A stretch of DNA of 64,000 nt from CAXBBB01 sp963841855 (lineage in GTDB: Bacteria > Bacteroidota > Rhodothermia > Rhodothermales > BA12). Of the stretch, positions 29,713-40,300 are shown piece after piece (the first letter of the stretch is position 1; every line of letters starts with the position of its first letter). The stretch is taken from assembly GCA_963841855.1 (NCBI GenBank), contig CAWJEJ010000005.1:537161-601160 (forward strand). Direction: 5' to 3'. Both the position numbers and the translations under genes were made by a program. The notes under the pieces are model-generated. The model saw nothing but the letters and a program-made list of their open reading frames with translations, was not told the DNA's origin and searched no databases.

Positions 29713-30113
29713 ATCCAATGTCCGCATCAGAACTCCAAGCAGCTCGGTCTGCGGTAGCCTACATCGTTTCAAACGTGCGCGGCCCAGTCGCAGACTGGTA
29801 CGTGGGCATCGCTGCTAGACCGCATCAGCGTCTCGCGGAGCACGGCGTCAGTCCAGAGCGAGCCGTCATAGTCCAGACTAGTTCTGAGCAAGTAGCCCGT
29901 GCGACCGAGCGCATCCTGCTCGACATGGGCTTCGACGGGGGCAGCGGCGGCGGAGACGCCGAAACGGTCTGGGTCTATGCCTTTCGCATGACAAGCCAGC
30001 AGCGCGACGAACGCCTGATCAGTCAGCAGCCGCGCCGCCGCGCCAATCTCGCCACGCCCGCTTCTAAGCTTGTCACGGGCCGCAACAGCAACCTCTTCAA
30101 GCACAACCAATGA
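29709..30113 (+). CDS. Small conserved protein of restriction loci (GGGD motif)
   Basis: A 134-residue protein. The core reads ADWYVGIAARPHQRLAEHGV, then a C-terminal GFDGGSGGGDAETVWVYAFR. I recall similar short proteins (YIGI...GGGGGD...VYAYR) near restriction loci, and the WYVGIA segment faintly resembles GIY-YIG folds, though the catalytic residues are not evident. Overlaps of 4 bases with both neighbours tie it to the hsdS-hsdM operon. No function is assigned. Confidence 0.6.
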   Translation: MNPMSASELQAARSAVAYIVSNVRGPVADWYVGIAARPHQRLAEHGVSPERAVIVQTSSEQVARATERILLDMGFDGGSGGGDAETVWVYAFRMTSQQRDERLISQQPRRRANLATPASKLVTGRNSNLFKHNQ

Positions 30114-31651
30114 CAGCCACGACCCGCACCACGCAGAAGCAGATCAACGACGCGCTCTGGCGCGCCTGCGACACCTTCCGCGGCACCATCGACCCGGCGC
30201 AGTACAAGGACTACGTGCTCGTCACGCTCTTCTGGAAATACCTCTCGGACGTGCACCGCATGCACGCCGCCCACCTGCGCGAGCGCTACGGCGACAACGA
30301 CGAACTCATCGCGCGCAAGCTCGAACGCGACCGCTTCGTGCTGCCCATCGGCGCCTCCTTCTACGAGATCAAACGCGACCACTACCAGGCCCCCGACCTG
30401 GGCGACCGCATCAACAAGGCGCTCACTGCGCTCGAAGACTCCAACAAGCGCAAACTCGACGGCGTCTTCCGCGACGTCGATTTCAACTCCGAGTCCAACC
30501 TGGGCGAAACCAAGGAGCGCAACCGCCGCCTGCGCCACCTGCTCGACGACTTCGACTCGGGCACGCTCGACTTCACGCCGTTCGTCGAGGCCAGCGAGAC
30601 CGGGCGCGAGGACGTGATCGGCAACGGCTATCAGTTCCTCATCAAGAAGTTCGCGTCGGACAGCGGCAAGAAAGCCGGCGACTTCTACACGCCCGAAGAG
30701 GTGTCGATGCTCGTCGCCCGGCTCGTTGCGCCGCGCGCCGGGGACCGCATCTACGATCCCACCTGCGGGTCCGGGTCGCTGCTCATCACGGTCGCCGACG
30801 AGGTGCGCGACGCTGACGGCGAGCGCTCGCGCGACTTTGCCATCTACGGCCAGGAACTCAACGCTGGCACGTGGGCGCTTGCCAAGATGAACATGTTCGT
30901 GCACGGCATCGACCGCGCCAGCATCTTGCGCGGCGACACGATCACCAGCCCCAAACACCGCGAAGGCGACGTACTGCTCAAAGCCGACGTGGTCGTCGCC
31001 AACCCGCCGTTCAGTCTCAAAAAGTGGGGCGCCGAGGACGCCGAGGCCGATCCGTTCGGGCGCTTCAAGCGGCCCGTCCTGCCGCCCAAGTCCAAGGGCG
31101 ACTATGCGTTTCTGCTCCACATGCTGCACTCGGCCAAGCACGACGGCGGGCGCGTTGGGGTCGTCGTGCCGCACGGCGTACTCTTTCGCGGCAGCGCCGA
31201 GGGCAAGATCCGCGAGCAACTCATCCGCGACGGACTGCTCGACGCCGTCGTCGGCCTGCCCGCCGGGCTGTTCTACGGCACGGGCATTCCGGCCGCCATC
31301 CTGCTCTTTCGCAAGGGGCGGACCGAGACCGGCGTGCTGTTCGTCGACGCCAGTCGGGACTTCGACGACGCCGGAACGCAAAACCGGCTGTCGACCAGCC
31401 ACATCGACCGCATCGTCGAGACCGTCCGCGCCTACCAGTCGGTCGACAAGTACGCCTACCGCGCGCCGCTCGCCGAGATCGAGGAGAACGATTTCAACCT
31501 CAACATCCCCCGCTACGTCGACACGTTCGAGGAGGAGGAGCCGGTCGACCTGCACGCCGTCGCAAGGGAGATCCGCGACCTCGAAAGCCGCATCGACGCC
31601 ACTCGCGGCGAACTGGCCCGCCACCTCCACGCCCTCGGCCTACCCGAATAG
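30110..31651 (+). CDS. hsdM: Type I restriction-modification methyltransferase HsdM
   Basis: A 513-residue N6-adenine DNA methyltransferase. The HsdM N-terminal helical domain (ALWRACDTFRGTIDPAQYKD) precedes the AdoMet-binding motif I DPTCGSGS (residues 216-223) and the catalytic NPPF (298-301). With two HsdS it methylates the recognition sequence and joins HsdR in the restriction complex. The ATG overlaps the previous stop (ATGA). Confidence 0.96.
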   Translation: MTATTRTTQKQINDALWRACDTFRGTIDPAQYKDYVLVTLFWKYLSDVHRMHAAHLRERYGDNDELIARKLERDRFVLPIGASFYEIKRDHYQAPDLGDRINKALTALEDSNKRKLDGVFRDVDFNSESNLGETKERNRRLRHLLDDFDSGTLDFTPFVEASETGREDVIGNGYQFLIKKFASDSGKKAGDFYTPEEVSMLVARLVAPRAGDRIYDPTCGSGSLLITVADEVRDADGERSRDFAIYGQELNAGTWALAKMNMFVHGIDRASILRGDTITSPKHREGDVLLKADVVVANPPFSLKKWGAEDAEADPFGRFKRPVLPPKSKGDYAFLLHMLHSAKHDGGRVGVVVPHGVLFRGSAEGKIREQLIRDGLLDAVVGLPAGLFYGTGIPAAILLFRKGRTETGVLFVDASRDFDDAGTQNRLSTSHIDRIVETVRAYQSVDKYAYRAPLAEIEENDFNLNIPRYVDTFEEEEPVDLHAVAREIRDLESRIDATRGELARHLHALGLPE

Positions 31652-31661
31652 TCCGCCCCCG

Positions 31662-31729
31662 ATGTACATACCCGATTGGTTATGTAAATATGCCGACCGA
31701 TCTTTACATAGCGCTCAGGCTTGTGTAAA
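31662..31729. promoter_or_regulatory. TGTA-type repeats upstream of fic
   Basis: The 96-bp gap after hsdM contains ATGTACAT (31662-31669), TATGTAAA (31681-31688), its exact inverse TTTACATA (31703-31710) and TGTGTAAA (31722-31729). This is the only non-overlapping, AT-rich junction in the upstream half of the operon, so it is a likely operator-promoter for the Fic-HsdS part. Confidence 0.5.
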
Positions 31730-31747
31730 TCCTCCTCACCCCACCTC

Positions 31748-32908
31748 GTGCCCGCTCTCGATCCTCCTCTCGTCCGCCTGTCCGACTATACGTCGGGCGC
31801 GTACCGGCGTCAGCAGTCGTACGACGCCTTCCACCCGTCGCCGGTCAATCATGGCTGGGCGTGGGAGGACCCGCGCATCAATACGCTGCTCGAAGAGGCC
31901 ACGCGCGCGCTGGGCGAACTCAACGCCTGCTCGCTCATCGTCCCCGACGTGGACCTGTTCATCCGCCTGCACGTGATCAAAGAGGCGAGCGAGTCCAGCC
32001 GGATTGAGGGCACGCAGACCAACATGGACGAGGCGCTGCGTCCCGCCGACGAGATCGAACCCGAGCGCCGCGACGACTGGCAAGAGGTGCAGAACTACAT
32101 CCAGGCCATGGACGAGTCCATCCAGGCGCTGGCCGATCTGCCGCTCTCGACGCGGCTGCTGCGCGACGCCCACCGGACGCTCTTGCAGGGCGTGCGCGGC
32201 GAGCACAAGCAGCCCGGCGAGTGGCGCCGCAGCCAAAACTGGATCGGTGGGACGAGCCTCCAGGACGCCGTCTTCATTCCGCCGCCGCACCACGCCGTAC
32301 CCGATCTGATGAGCGACCTCGAACGGTTCTGGCACAACGACGGCATTCAGGTGCCGCACCTGGTCCGCATCGCCATCAGCCACTACCAGTTCGAGACCGT
32401 CCACCCGTTCCTCGACGGCAACGGGCGCGTCGGGCGGCTGCTCATCACGCTCTACCTGATCGCCAACGGCCTGCTCGTGCGGCCCTCGCTCTACCTGTCC
32501 AGCTACTTCGAGCGCCACCGCGCCGCCTACTACGACGCCTTCACGGTCGTGAGGGGCACGCACGACATGGGGCACTGGCTGCGCTTCTTCCTGCGCGCCA
32601 TAAGGGAAACAGCCCGTGGGGGCGTCGAGACGTTCCAGGCCATCCTGGCACTGCGCTCGGACGCCGAGAGCCGCATCCTCGCGCTCGGCCAGCGCGCCGG
32701 AAACGCTCGCCGGACGCTCGCGCTGCTCTACCGCAAGCCACTCGTGACCGTCAACGAGGTGGCCGACCACCTCCAAGTGACCCACCAGACAGCCAACCGC
32801 CTCGTCGGCGACCTCGTGCGCCTCGACCTGCTCCGCCAGACGACCGACCGCGCCCGCAACCGCCGCTTCGTCTTTTTCGATTACCTCAACCTGTTCATGC
32901 CCGCATGA
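31748..32908 (+). CDS. Fic family protein
   Basis: About 386 residues. The Fic active site HPFLDGNGRVGR (from residue 219; His, Asp, Gly/Asn and Arg present) should transfer AMP, or a related group, to hydroxyl side chains. An inhibitory motif SSRIEG (residues 83-88, S-x-x-E-G type) lies N-terminal to it, so this is a class II self-inhibited Fic protein. A C-terminal winged helix (TVNEVADHLQVTHQTANRLV) suggests DNA binding and autoregulation. A GTG start at 31748 is preferred over a TTG at 31721. It overlaps hsdS by 4 bases. Fic genes in type I loci are known, but their role there is unclear. Confidence 0.88.
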   Translation: MPALDPPLVRLSDYTSGAYRRQQSYDAFHPSPVNHGWAWEDPRINTLLEEATRALGELNACSLIVPDVDLFIRLHVIKEASESSRIEGTQTNMDEALRPADEIEPERRDDWQEVQNYIQAMDESIQALADLPLSTRLLRDAHRTLLQGVRGEHKQPGEWRRSQNWIGGTSLQDAVFIPPPHHAVPDLMSDLERFWHNDGIQVPHLVRIAISHYQFETVHPFLDGNGRVGRLLITLYLIANGLLVRPSLYLSSYFERHRAAYYDAFTVVRGTHDMGHWLRFFLRAIRETARGGVETFQAILALRSDAESRILALGQRAGNARRTLALLYRKPLVTVNEVADHLQVTHQTANRLVGDLVRLDLLRQTTDRARNRRFVFFDYLNLFMPA

Positions 32909-34269
32909 CGACGCCCGACACCCAAACACCGACGCTCTCCGACGCCGCTCCCCACCCCGAGGTGCGGCCGGGCTTCCGGTTCGTCAAGCGGATTGGGTGG
33001 GTGCCAGACGACTGGAGGCCACTTAAACTCGGCCAAGTCGGAAACATCAGGTCGGGAGCTACACCTGCCCGATCACAGCAAGATCGCTACTTCGAGCAAG
33101 GGGAAACGATGTGGGTCAAAACGATGGACCTGAACAACGGCCCAATCAAATCGACCGACGAATCAATCACAGAGGCCGCGATTGCGGAAACATCGTGCAA
33201 GGTTCTACCAGAAGGGACTGTTCTCGTGGCGATGTATGGAGGACTCAAACAGATTGGCAGGACTGGGATACTGAGCACAGAGGCAGCTACCAATCAGGCT
33301 ATTAGCGCTGTCGAGGTGGATCGTGAGCTTGCCTTGCCTGAGTTTGTTTTGCGCTGGCTGAACTTCCGGGTGGTCTACTGGCGGATGTTCGCAGCAAGTA
33401 GTCGCAAGGACCCGAACATTACGGGCCAAGATGTATCTCACTTTCCAGTTGCGCTTCCCCCGCTCTCCGAGCAGCGCGCCATCGCCGACATCCTGGGCTC
33501 GTGGGACCGCGCGCTAGCCGACCTCGACGCGCTCATCGACGCCAAACGCCGCTACGCCAAGGGGCTGGCCCAACGCCTGCTCACAGGCCGCGCGCGCCTG
33601 CCGGACTTTGGTACCGACGAGATGAAGGAGACGAAGATCGGCCCGGTCCCGTCCGACTGGCGCGAACTCCGGCTGGGCAAGGTGTTCGCCAAACGCAGCG
33701 AGAAGAACGCCGATTCGGCCATCGACCACGTCATCACGGTCGGCAAGTACGCCATCCGCCCGCAGAGCGAGCACTTCGACAAATCCGTCGCCAGCGCGGA
33801 CCGCTCCAACTACAACGTCATTCGCCCCGGCGACTTCGTCTACGACCCCATGTCGGCCTACTACGGAGCCATCGGCCGCTACGACGCGGACCGCCCCGGC
33901 ATCGTCAGCCCGGTCTACCGCGTGCTCACACTGCGCAAAGGCTTCGATTCGGGCTTCGTGCGCCACCTGCTTGGCGCGCACTACGTCCGCCACCGCATCG
34001 CCTCGTACTCGACGCAGGGCAACAAAGAGGGCAAACGCCGAGGCTTGCAGCACAGCGCCTTCACCGCCATTCCGATCTACGCGCCCGGCCAGGACGAGCA
34101 GCGCGCCATCGCCGCTGTCCTCGACGCCGCAGACGCCGAACGCGTCGCCCTCACCAACCGCCGCGACGCCCTCGCCCGGCAGAAGAAAGGCCTGATGCAG
34201 CGCCTGCTCACCGGGCAAGTCCGCGTGCCCGCCTCGAATGCTGTCCGCCGCCTAACCCCGCCCGCATGA
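32905..34269 (+). CDS. hsdS: Type I restriction specificity subunit HsdS (two TRDs)
   Basis: A 454-residue protein with two target-recognition domains. TRD1 spans roughly residues 30-195 and ends with the conserved helix LSEQRAIADILGSWDRALAD. TRD2 runs from DWRELRLGKVF to DEQRAIAAVLDAADAERVAL. The helices contain the repeated RYAKGLAQRLLTGRARLP / RQKKGLMQRLLTGQVRVP pattern. It sets the DNA sequence of the complex, which cannot be read from the protein alone. The longer frame from 32221 is a shadow. ATGA overlaps link it to fic and the next gene. Confidence 0.94.
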   Translation: MTTPDTQTPTLSDAAPHPEVRPGFRFVKRIGWVPDDWRPLKLGQVGNIRSGATPARSQQDRYFEQGETMWVKTMDLNNGPIKSTDESITEAAIAETSCKVLPEGTVLVAMYGGLKQIGRTGILSTEAATNQAISAVEVDRELALPEFVLRWLNFRVVYWRMFAASSRKDPNITGQDVSHFPVALPPLSEQRAIADILGSWDRALADLDALIDAKRRYAKGLAQRLLTGRARLPDFGTDEMKETKIGPVPSDWRELRLGKVFAKRSEKNADSAIDHVITVGKYAIRPQSEHFDKSVASADRSNYNVIRPGDFVYDPMSAYYGAIGRYDADRPGIVSPVYRVLTLRKGFDSGFVRHLLGAHYVRHRIASYSTQGNKEGKRRGLQHSAFTAIPIYAPGQDEQRAIAAVLDAADAERVALTNRRDALARQKKGLMQRLLTGQVRVPASNAVRRLTPPA

Positions 34270-35615
34270 CCGACCCGCCCGCCCTCGTCTGCCGCCTAGG
34301 CTACGCCGACCTCGTCGACCTCATCCTCGGCGCGACCGAACGCGTCGTCTACGCGGCTCCAGGAGTCCACCCCGAGTTGGCGCACGCCCTCGTCGAGGCC
34401 CGCTCCCGAGACGAGTTCGCTGTTCGCGTGCTGCTCGACCCATCCGAGTGGTCGTTCCGCAACGGCTTCGGCGAAACCAGCGCCGTCGACACCCTGCTAG
34501 CAGGTCGCGTCGACGTGCGCCAGGTGCCCGGCCTCCAGGTCGGCTTTCTCGTGGCCGACACCCAGGCGTTCTTCCTCTTCCCCCAGAGCCGCGCCCACGT
34601 CGTCGAGGGAACGGGCGACAACGCCGTCGCCATGGACCGCCTCACTAGCGAGCGCCTCGTGCTGCACTATTTCCCACCCGGCACCGTCGAGGAGTGGGCC
34701 GAAGCCTCGTTCAATCTCAAAGCCGCCGCTGACGAGCGCGCCCATCACGCCGGCGCCGAAGCGCACGCTGCCGCTGCGTACCCCAGTGAGCAGCCCGGCG
34801 CCGCTCTCATCGACACAGACGCGTGGGAGCAAACCCGAGAGCGTCTTTCGGCCAACGCGCCCGTCCAGCCCGACCTGCGCCGCAAGATCGACGTGTACAT
34901 CCACAAACTCCAGTTCGCCGAACTCAAGATCGAAGGCTCGGGCTTCCATAACGCCCGCATCGAGCTGCCCAGCGGCGCGCTGCCCGTTTCGAACCCCGAG
35001 CTGCGCAAAGCGCTGGAAGCCCGCATGAAGGTCTTCCCCGACCGCGACGAGCTGGGCAAGAGCGACGAGTTCAAACCCTACTTCGCCCTCAAAGACGACG
35101 CGCGCCGCATCCGAGACACGTACTTCGTCCACGCCCCGTCGCGCAAGAAAAACGTGTTCCTCGTCGAGCACAAGCCCAAGATGCTCCAGGAGATCGACGC
35201 GCTCAGGGAACAGACCGCCGCTGCGGCCGACGCGCTCACCGGCCACCTGCGCGCCCACATCATCCGCCGCCGCAAGCTGCTCCGCGAGCAGATCGAGACC
35301 ATCTTGCACGAAAACCCGCCCGACGACCTCGTAGCCCTCCATCCCGACCTGTTCGACGACGAAGCCACTACGCGAGCGCACCGGATCGTCGACAAGGCCC
35401 GTTTCCCCGACCCCGACAAGCTGGTCGGCGCGCTCTCGGTCACCCTGCGCACCTTCGATCCCACCTGGGAAGATTTCTCCGACGCCGACTTCATCAGCGA
35501 ACTGCACGAGCGCGGCCTCATCGCCGGCCCCGACGCCGACCACCTGCGCTCGCTGCGCAAGGCCTACGAAACGCAGCGCTCGGATTCCAACCCATCCGTC
35601 TCCACAAACGCATAG
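34266..35615 (+). CDS. Conserved protein of restriction loci, PLD-like N-terminus
   Basis: A 449-residue protein. The N-terminal 150 residues (VVYAAPGVHPELAHAL, VRVLLDPSEWSFRNGFGE, VPGLQVGFLVADTQAFFLF) resemble phospholipase D-like domains but lack an HKD motif, so catalysis is doubtful. The C-terminal part is helical and charged (RKIDVYIHKLQFAELKIEGS). Start at 34266 overlaps hsdS by ATGA. Its place inside the type I operon suggests it acts with the complex; no function is known. Confidence 0.6.
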   Translation: MTDPPALVCRLGYADLVDLILGATERVVYAAPGVHPELAHALVEARSRDEFAVRVLLDPSEWSFRNGFGETSAVDTLLAGRVDVRQVPGLQVGFLVADTQAFFLFPQSRAHVVEGTGDNAVAMDRLTSERLVLHYFPPGTVEEWAEASFNLKAAADERAHHAGAEAHAAAAYPSEQPGAALIDTDAWEQTRERLSANAPVQPDLRRKIDVYIHKLQFAELKIEGSGFHNARIELPSGALPVSNPELRKALEARMKVFPDRDELGKSDEFKPYFALKDDARRIRDTYFVHAPSRKKNVFLVEHKPKMLQEIDALREQTAAAADALTGHLRAHIIRRRKLLREQIETILHENPPDDLVALHPDLFDDEATTRAHRIVDKARFPDPDKLVGALSVTLRTFDPTWEDFSDADFISELHERGLIAGPDADHLRSLRKAYETQRSDSNPSVSTNA

Positions 35616-35644
35616 CCGCAAGAGGCTATACGTCCATCCTCACC

Positions 35645-37238
35645 ATGCGCCCCATCTACGCCACCCGGTTTCGCATCGAGCAACGCTCGGATCACGCTCC
35701 CCCCTCGCTCGAAGAAGCCCGCCAACTCGTGAGTCGCTGGATGGAGAAGAAGTACCGCCGCAAGGGCCTCACGCTCTCGTTCGATGGCGCGCCTCAGCGT
35801 CTCGACGGCGGCTACGTCTTCACCTGCCGCGAGCACCGAGTGGGCGAGGGCCACATGATCACGTTCGACTTCGACGAGCCGGATCCGCTGGGCCGCGTAT
35901 GGAAGAGCACCATCGTCCTCGCCACCGACGGAGAAGCCGCCGAGTTCAGCTACCTGCTGCGCGTCGCTCCGCCCGCGACCGGCTACCGCGTCGAGCCGCT
36001 AGGCCCGATCACGACCAAACCGCCCAAAGTGGTGCGGCGCCTGATCCGTGATTACATATGCCGCCCCGGCCCAGTCGAGATCGCGAGCCGCCACACGCTC
36101 GTCACGCCGGACTACGTAGGCACGCTCGTCGACTTCATCCAGAACCCCGAACGTGCGCTGCCCATAGTGCTCGTCTCGCAGATGGAGGGTGGGCAACCAC
36201 TTGTCCAGACGGAAAGCCTTAAGGATCAACTCGTCGGCCTCGCCCACGTCTACGAAATCAGCTACGACGCCAGCCGCGTGCTGACGGCGTCCGTGCTGGG
36301 CAAGCAAGGGTCGTGCTTCGACGGTGCCGTGCGCGTTTACTGGCCCGGCTACACTTCCGACGCCTACCTGCGTCACCCTCTCTATCTGCCTCAGCAGGTG
36401 AGCGCACTGACCGAGAGTGGGCGCTCGCTCGAAAGCGTACTCTTCCGCCGCCTGTCGGAAATCGCGGCGGCTCGTTTTGTCGAAAGCCCCATCGCGCGCC
36501 GGCTCGCGCTCGCCACCGAATCCGAGCAGCGCCGAGAAGTCGAAGAGTTGCGCGCCCGCGTGCGCGAAGCGCGCGAGCAGCCCGACAAGACGCAGAGTGC
36601 CGAGTGGCTCGAAGAGATGGATCGCACGCTCGACCAGAACGATGTACTCACCGCCCGAGTCGCCAGACTGGAAGCCGAAAATCAGTCGCTCGCCAGTCAG
36701 CTCGAAGACGGCGCTGAAAAATTTCTTCGACGCGCAGAAATACGTGCCTGCGGCTCAGAGTGAAAACTTGCTCGACGCCAGCGAGGTCGCGCAGGCTGAG
36801 CCTCAAACCATCCTCGAAGCCCTCGAGCGCGCCGAGCGAGTACACGGGCAATACCTCATCATCTGGGATTCAGCCCGCGAGGCAGCCACCCGGTCCGGTT
36901 CGACGCGCGTTGAGGACGTGTATGACGCCCTCGAAGCCGTTGCCCACCTTTCGCGCGCCTACTTCGCCTCGCCCGACCGCTCAGTCGGCCAGCTAAAGGA
37001 CTACTTCAAGGGCTTCAATTTCGGACTGAAGGAGTCGGAGACGACGATGGGCATGCACGGACACCACCGCCAGTTTCGGCACCAGGGCACCAGTCGCGAG
37101 ATGCAACGCCACCTGACGATTGGCAAGAACAACGTAGTCGAGTGCATCCAGATCTATTTCGACGCCGACGAGCAAACAGGCCGCTTCGCCATCGGCTATT
37201 GCGGAGAACACCTGCCCAATGCCTCAAGCACCTACTGA
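35645..37238 (+). pseudogene. Restriction-locus protein with coiled coil, frameshifted
   Basis: Frame 1 runs from 35645 (MRPIYATRFRIEQRSDHA) to 36763 and includes a coiled coil (AARFVESPIARRLALATES to ENQSLASQLEDGAE). Dropping one A from the AAAAA run at 36717-36721 continues the reading into frame 2, which ends at 37238 with LGLKESETTMGMHGH-type sequence and VECIQIYFDADEQTGRFAIG. Together this is a protein of about 530 residues. The C-terminal pattern (KESETT...HLTIG...IYFD...GYCGEHL) recurs in hypothetical proteins of defence islands. No function is known. It could be a sequencing error or a real frameshift. Confidence 0.55.
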
Positions 37239-37265
37239 TCGCGGCTAACCGCCACAGTCCAATCC

Positions 37266-37316
37266 GCACAAGTCTATTGGCTTGTCTTCGCTCGGCACAA
37301 GCCAATGGACTTGTGC
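37266..37316. repeat. 20-bp inverted repeat upstream of hsdR
   Basis: GCACAAGTCTATTGGCTTGT at 37266-37285 has its inverse at 37297-37316 with one mismatch and an 11-base loop. It lies in the only long gap of the downstream operon, 34 bp before hsdR. It lacks a T-run, so it could be an operator, an attenuator, or a terminator for the upstream genes. Confidence 0.6.
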
Positions 37317-37349
37317 CGTTTGGCGCTCCTCTTGCTAGCTCTTAGCACC

Positions 37350-40300
37350 ATGTCTAATCCTTCCTACGCCGAGTGGCCCGACTCGCAAGGCCCCGCGCTC
37401 GACCTGCTCAGAGTGCTCGGCTGGACCGTCCTGACGCCCACTCAGGCGATGGAGATGCGCGGCGGCTCGCTGAGCGAGGTCCTGCTCCGCACCGTTCTCG
37501 AACGTCAGCTGCGCCGCCTCAACCCGATAGACTACCGAGGTACCGTCCACGAACTCTCGTCGGCCGGCGCGCACCACGCCGCCGAGAAACTGCGCCGCCT
37601 GCCCGAAGCCAGTCTCGCCCAGGCCGGAGAAGCGGCCTACGACCTGCTGATGCTGGGCACGAGCGCCGAGCAGACCGTCGACGGCGACCGCAAAAGTCCC
37701 CACATCCGCTATGTCGATTGGGACACGACCGACCGGCCGGACGAGGACGCGAACGAGTACCACGCCGTGCCCGAGTACCCCGTTCAGCGCTCCGACGGCA
37801 CCACCTACCGCCCCGACATCGTACTGTTCGTCAACGGCATTCCCCTGGCCATCGTCGAGTGCAAGCGCCGTGACAAGAACGCATCCGTCGAGGCGGGCAT
37901 CGCGCAGATGCTGCGCAACCAGAAGCCGTCCGGCATTCCGCGCCTGTTCCATACGGCCCAGCTGCTGCTCTCGGTTCAGCCCAACGCCGTCCGCTACGGC
38001 GCGACCGGCACACCGACCGAGTTCTGGTCGGTCTGGAAGGAGCCAGACGCCGAGGCCGCCGTGCGCCCCCATGTGCAGCGGCGCGGGCCAGGCCAGTGGG
38101 AGCCGTGCGAGCAGGACCGCGCGCTCTGGTCGCTGCTGCGCCCCAAGCGCCTGCTCGAACTGACGCGCCTGTTCGTCGTCTTCGACGGCGGCGTCAAGAA
38201 GGTGGCGCGCTACCAGCAGTTCTTCGCCGTCCGCTCTGCGATGGAGCGCGTCCGCCAGCGCGACGCCCAGGGCCGGCGGCGTGGCGGCGTCGTGTGGCAT
38301 ACCCAGGGCAGCGGCAAGAGCCTGACCATGGTGATGCTTGCCAAAGCGATCGCGCTTGCGCCCGACATGCCCGGCGCTCGTATCCTCGCCGTAACCGACC
38401 GCAAGAGCCTCGACAAGCAGATCGAACGCACGTTCCGGCACTGCGGCAAAGAGACCACGCGCGCCCGCACCGGCCACCACCTGACCCGCCTGCTCGCCGA
38501 CCCGCGCGCCCAGGTCGTCACCTCGCTCGTCGACAAGTTCAAGACGGCCGCCGACACGTCGCCGCCGCTGACCGGCCAGACCGACACGTTCGTGCTCGTC
38601 GACGAGAGCCACCGCTCGCAGTACGGCTCGCTTCACGCGCTCATGCGCACCGTCCTACCCGACGCCTGCTACCTGGGCTTCACGGGCACGCCGCTCATGC
38701 AGGCCGAGAAAAACACCGCGCGCCGCTTCGGCGGACTCATCGAACCCAGCTACACCATCGACCAGGCCGTCGCCGACGGTACCGTCGTGCCGCTGCTCTA
38801 CGAGGGACGCCACGCCCGCCAGATCGTCTATCAAAAGCCGCTCGACCGCGCCGTGGACCGCGTCGCCGAGAAGCTATCGGACGAGCAGATGCGCGACCTC
38901 AAACGCAAGGCGACAGCCAAGAGCCGCCTCGCTCAGACGCGCCAGACGCTCGAAGAGGTCGTGCTCGACGTGGCGGCTCACTATTCCGAGAACTGGAAGG
39001 ACACTGGCTTCAAAGCGATGATGGTCGTCCCTAGCCGAGCCGCTGCCGTCCGCGCTCAGCAGATGCTCGCCGACGATGGCCGCATCGTCAGCGCCGCGGT
39101 CATCTCGGGGCCGGACCAGCGCGAGGAAGACGAGGACGAAGACAGCGACATGGCCCAGGTCGCCGCGTGGTGGCAGCGCAACGTCGAGGAGCGCTTCGGC
39201 CGTGGGCAGGCCGGCGAGGAAGCCTACGACGAGCACGTGATCGACCGCTTCAAGGAGTACGACGGGCCGGACGACCCGGGCATCGAACTGCTCATCGTGG
39301 TGAGCAAACTCATCACGGGCTTCGACGCGCCCCGCGCGACCGTCCTCTACGTCTACAAGCCGCTGCGTGAGCACACGCTGCTCCAGGCCATAGCGCGCGT
39401 CAACCGGCTGCACGAGGGCAAAGACTTCGGCTACGTGCTCGACTATTGGGGCGTCCTGGGCGAACTCGACCAGGCGCTCACCAGCTATAGCGCGCTAGCT
39501 GGCTACGAAGCGGACGACGTGGCGGGCAGCCTGCACAGCCTGCGCGACGAAGTCGACAAGCTGAGCCAGCACCACTCCGATGCGTGGGCACTCTTCGACG
39601 GCGTCCCCAACACGTCAGACATCGAGCAGATGGAGCGTCACCTCGCAGACGAGGAGCGGCGCCACACCTTCTACGACCGCGCCTCCCAGTTCGCACGCAC
39701 CCTCCAACTCGCGCTCTCGTCGCAGCACTACCACGAACGCACGCCCGCCGACCTAAAAACCCGCTACCTCGCCGACGCCAAGTTCTTCGCCGGCCTGCGC
39801 CGGTCCGTTCGCCTGCGCTACGCCGAAGCGGTCGACTACGGCGCCTACGAGTCGCGCATCAGAAAGCTGCTCGACACCCACGTCGCCATCGACGAGGTCG
39901 AGCAGGTCGTCCGCCCCGTCAACGTGTTCGACCGCGAGGCGTTCGAGCGCGAGGTCGAGCGCGTCACCGGCTCGGCTGCCTCCAAAGCCGACGCGATCGC
40001 CCACCGCACCAAGCGCGTCATCACGCAGCGCATGGACGAGGACCCGGCACTCTACCGCAAGCTGTCGGCTCTGATCGAAGAAGCCATCGAAGCGTTCCGC
40101 CAGCAGCGCCTGGACGAGCTGGAATACTTGAAAGCTGCGCGCGAGATCGAAGACGCCGCACGCTCGGGACGGACCGAGGGCGTACCGTCGGTCCTCCACA
40201 GCCGCCCCGAAGCCCGCGCCTACTTCGGCATCCTGACCGACCTGGCCCCACACGCCAACCCCGATACACTCGCCGCCGCCGGACTGGCCATCGACGCACT

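Noticed and set aside
32221..32904. Extra N-terminal extension of the second HsdS
   Set aside because: This part is the Fic gene read in another frame; HsdS begins at 32905 with an ATGA overlap.
34266..35615. Active phospholipase D nuclease (DrmC-like)
   Set aside because: The fold resemblance is limited to the N-terminus and no HxK motif is visible.
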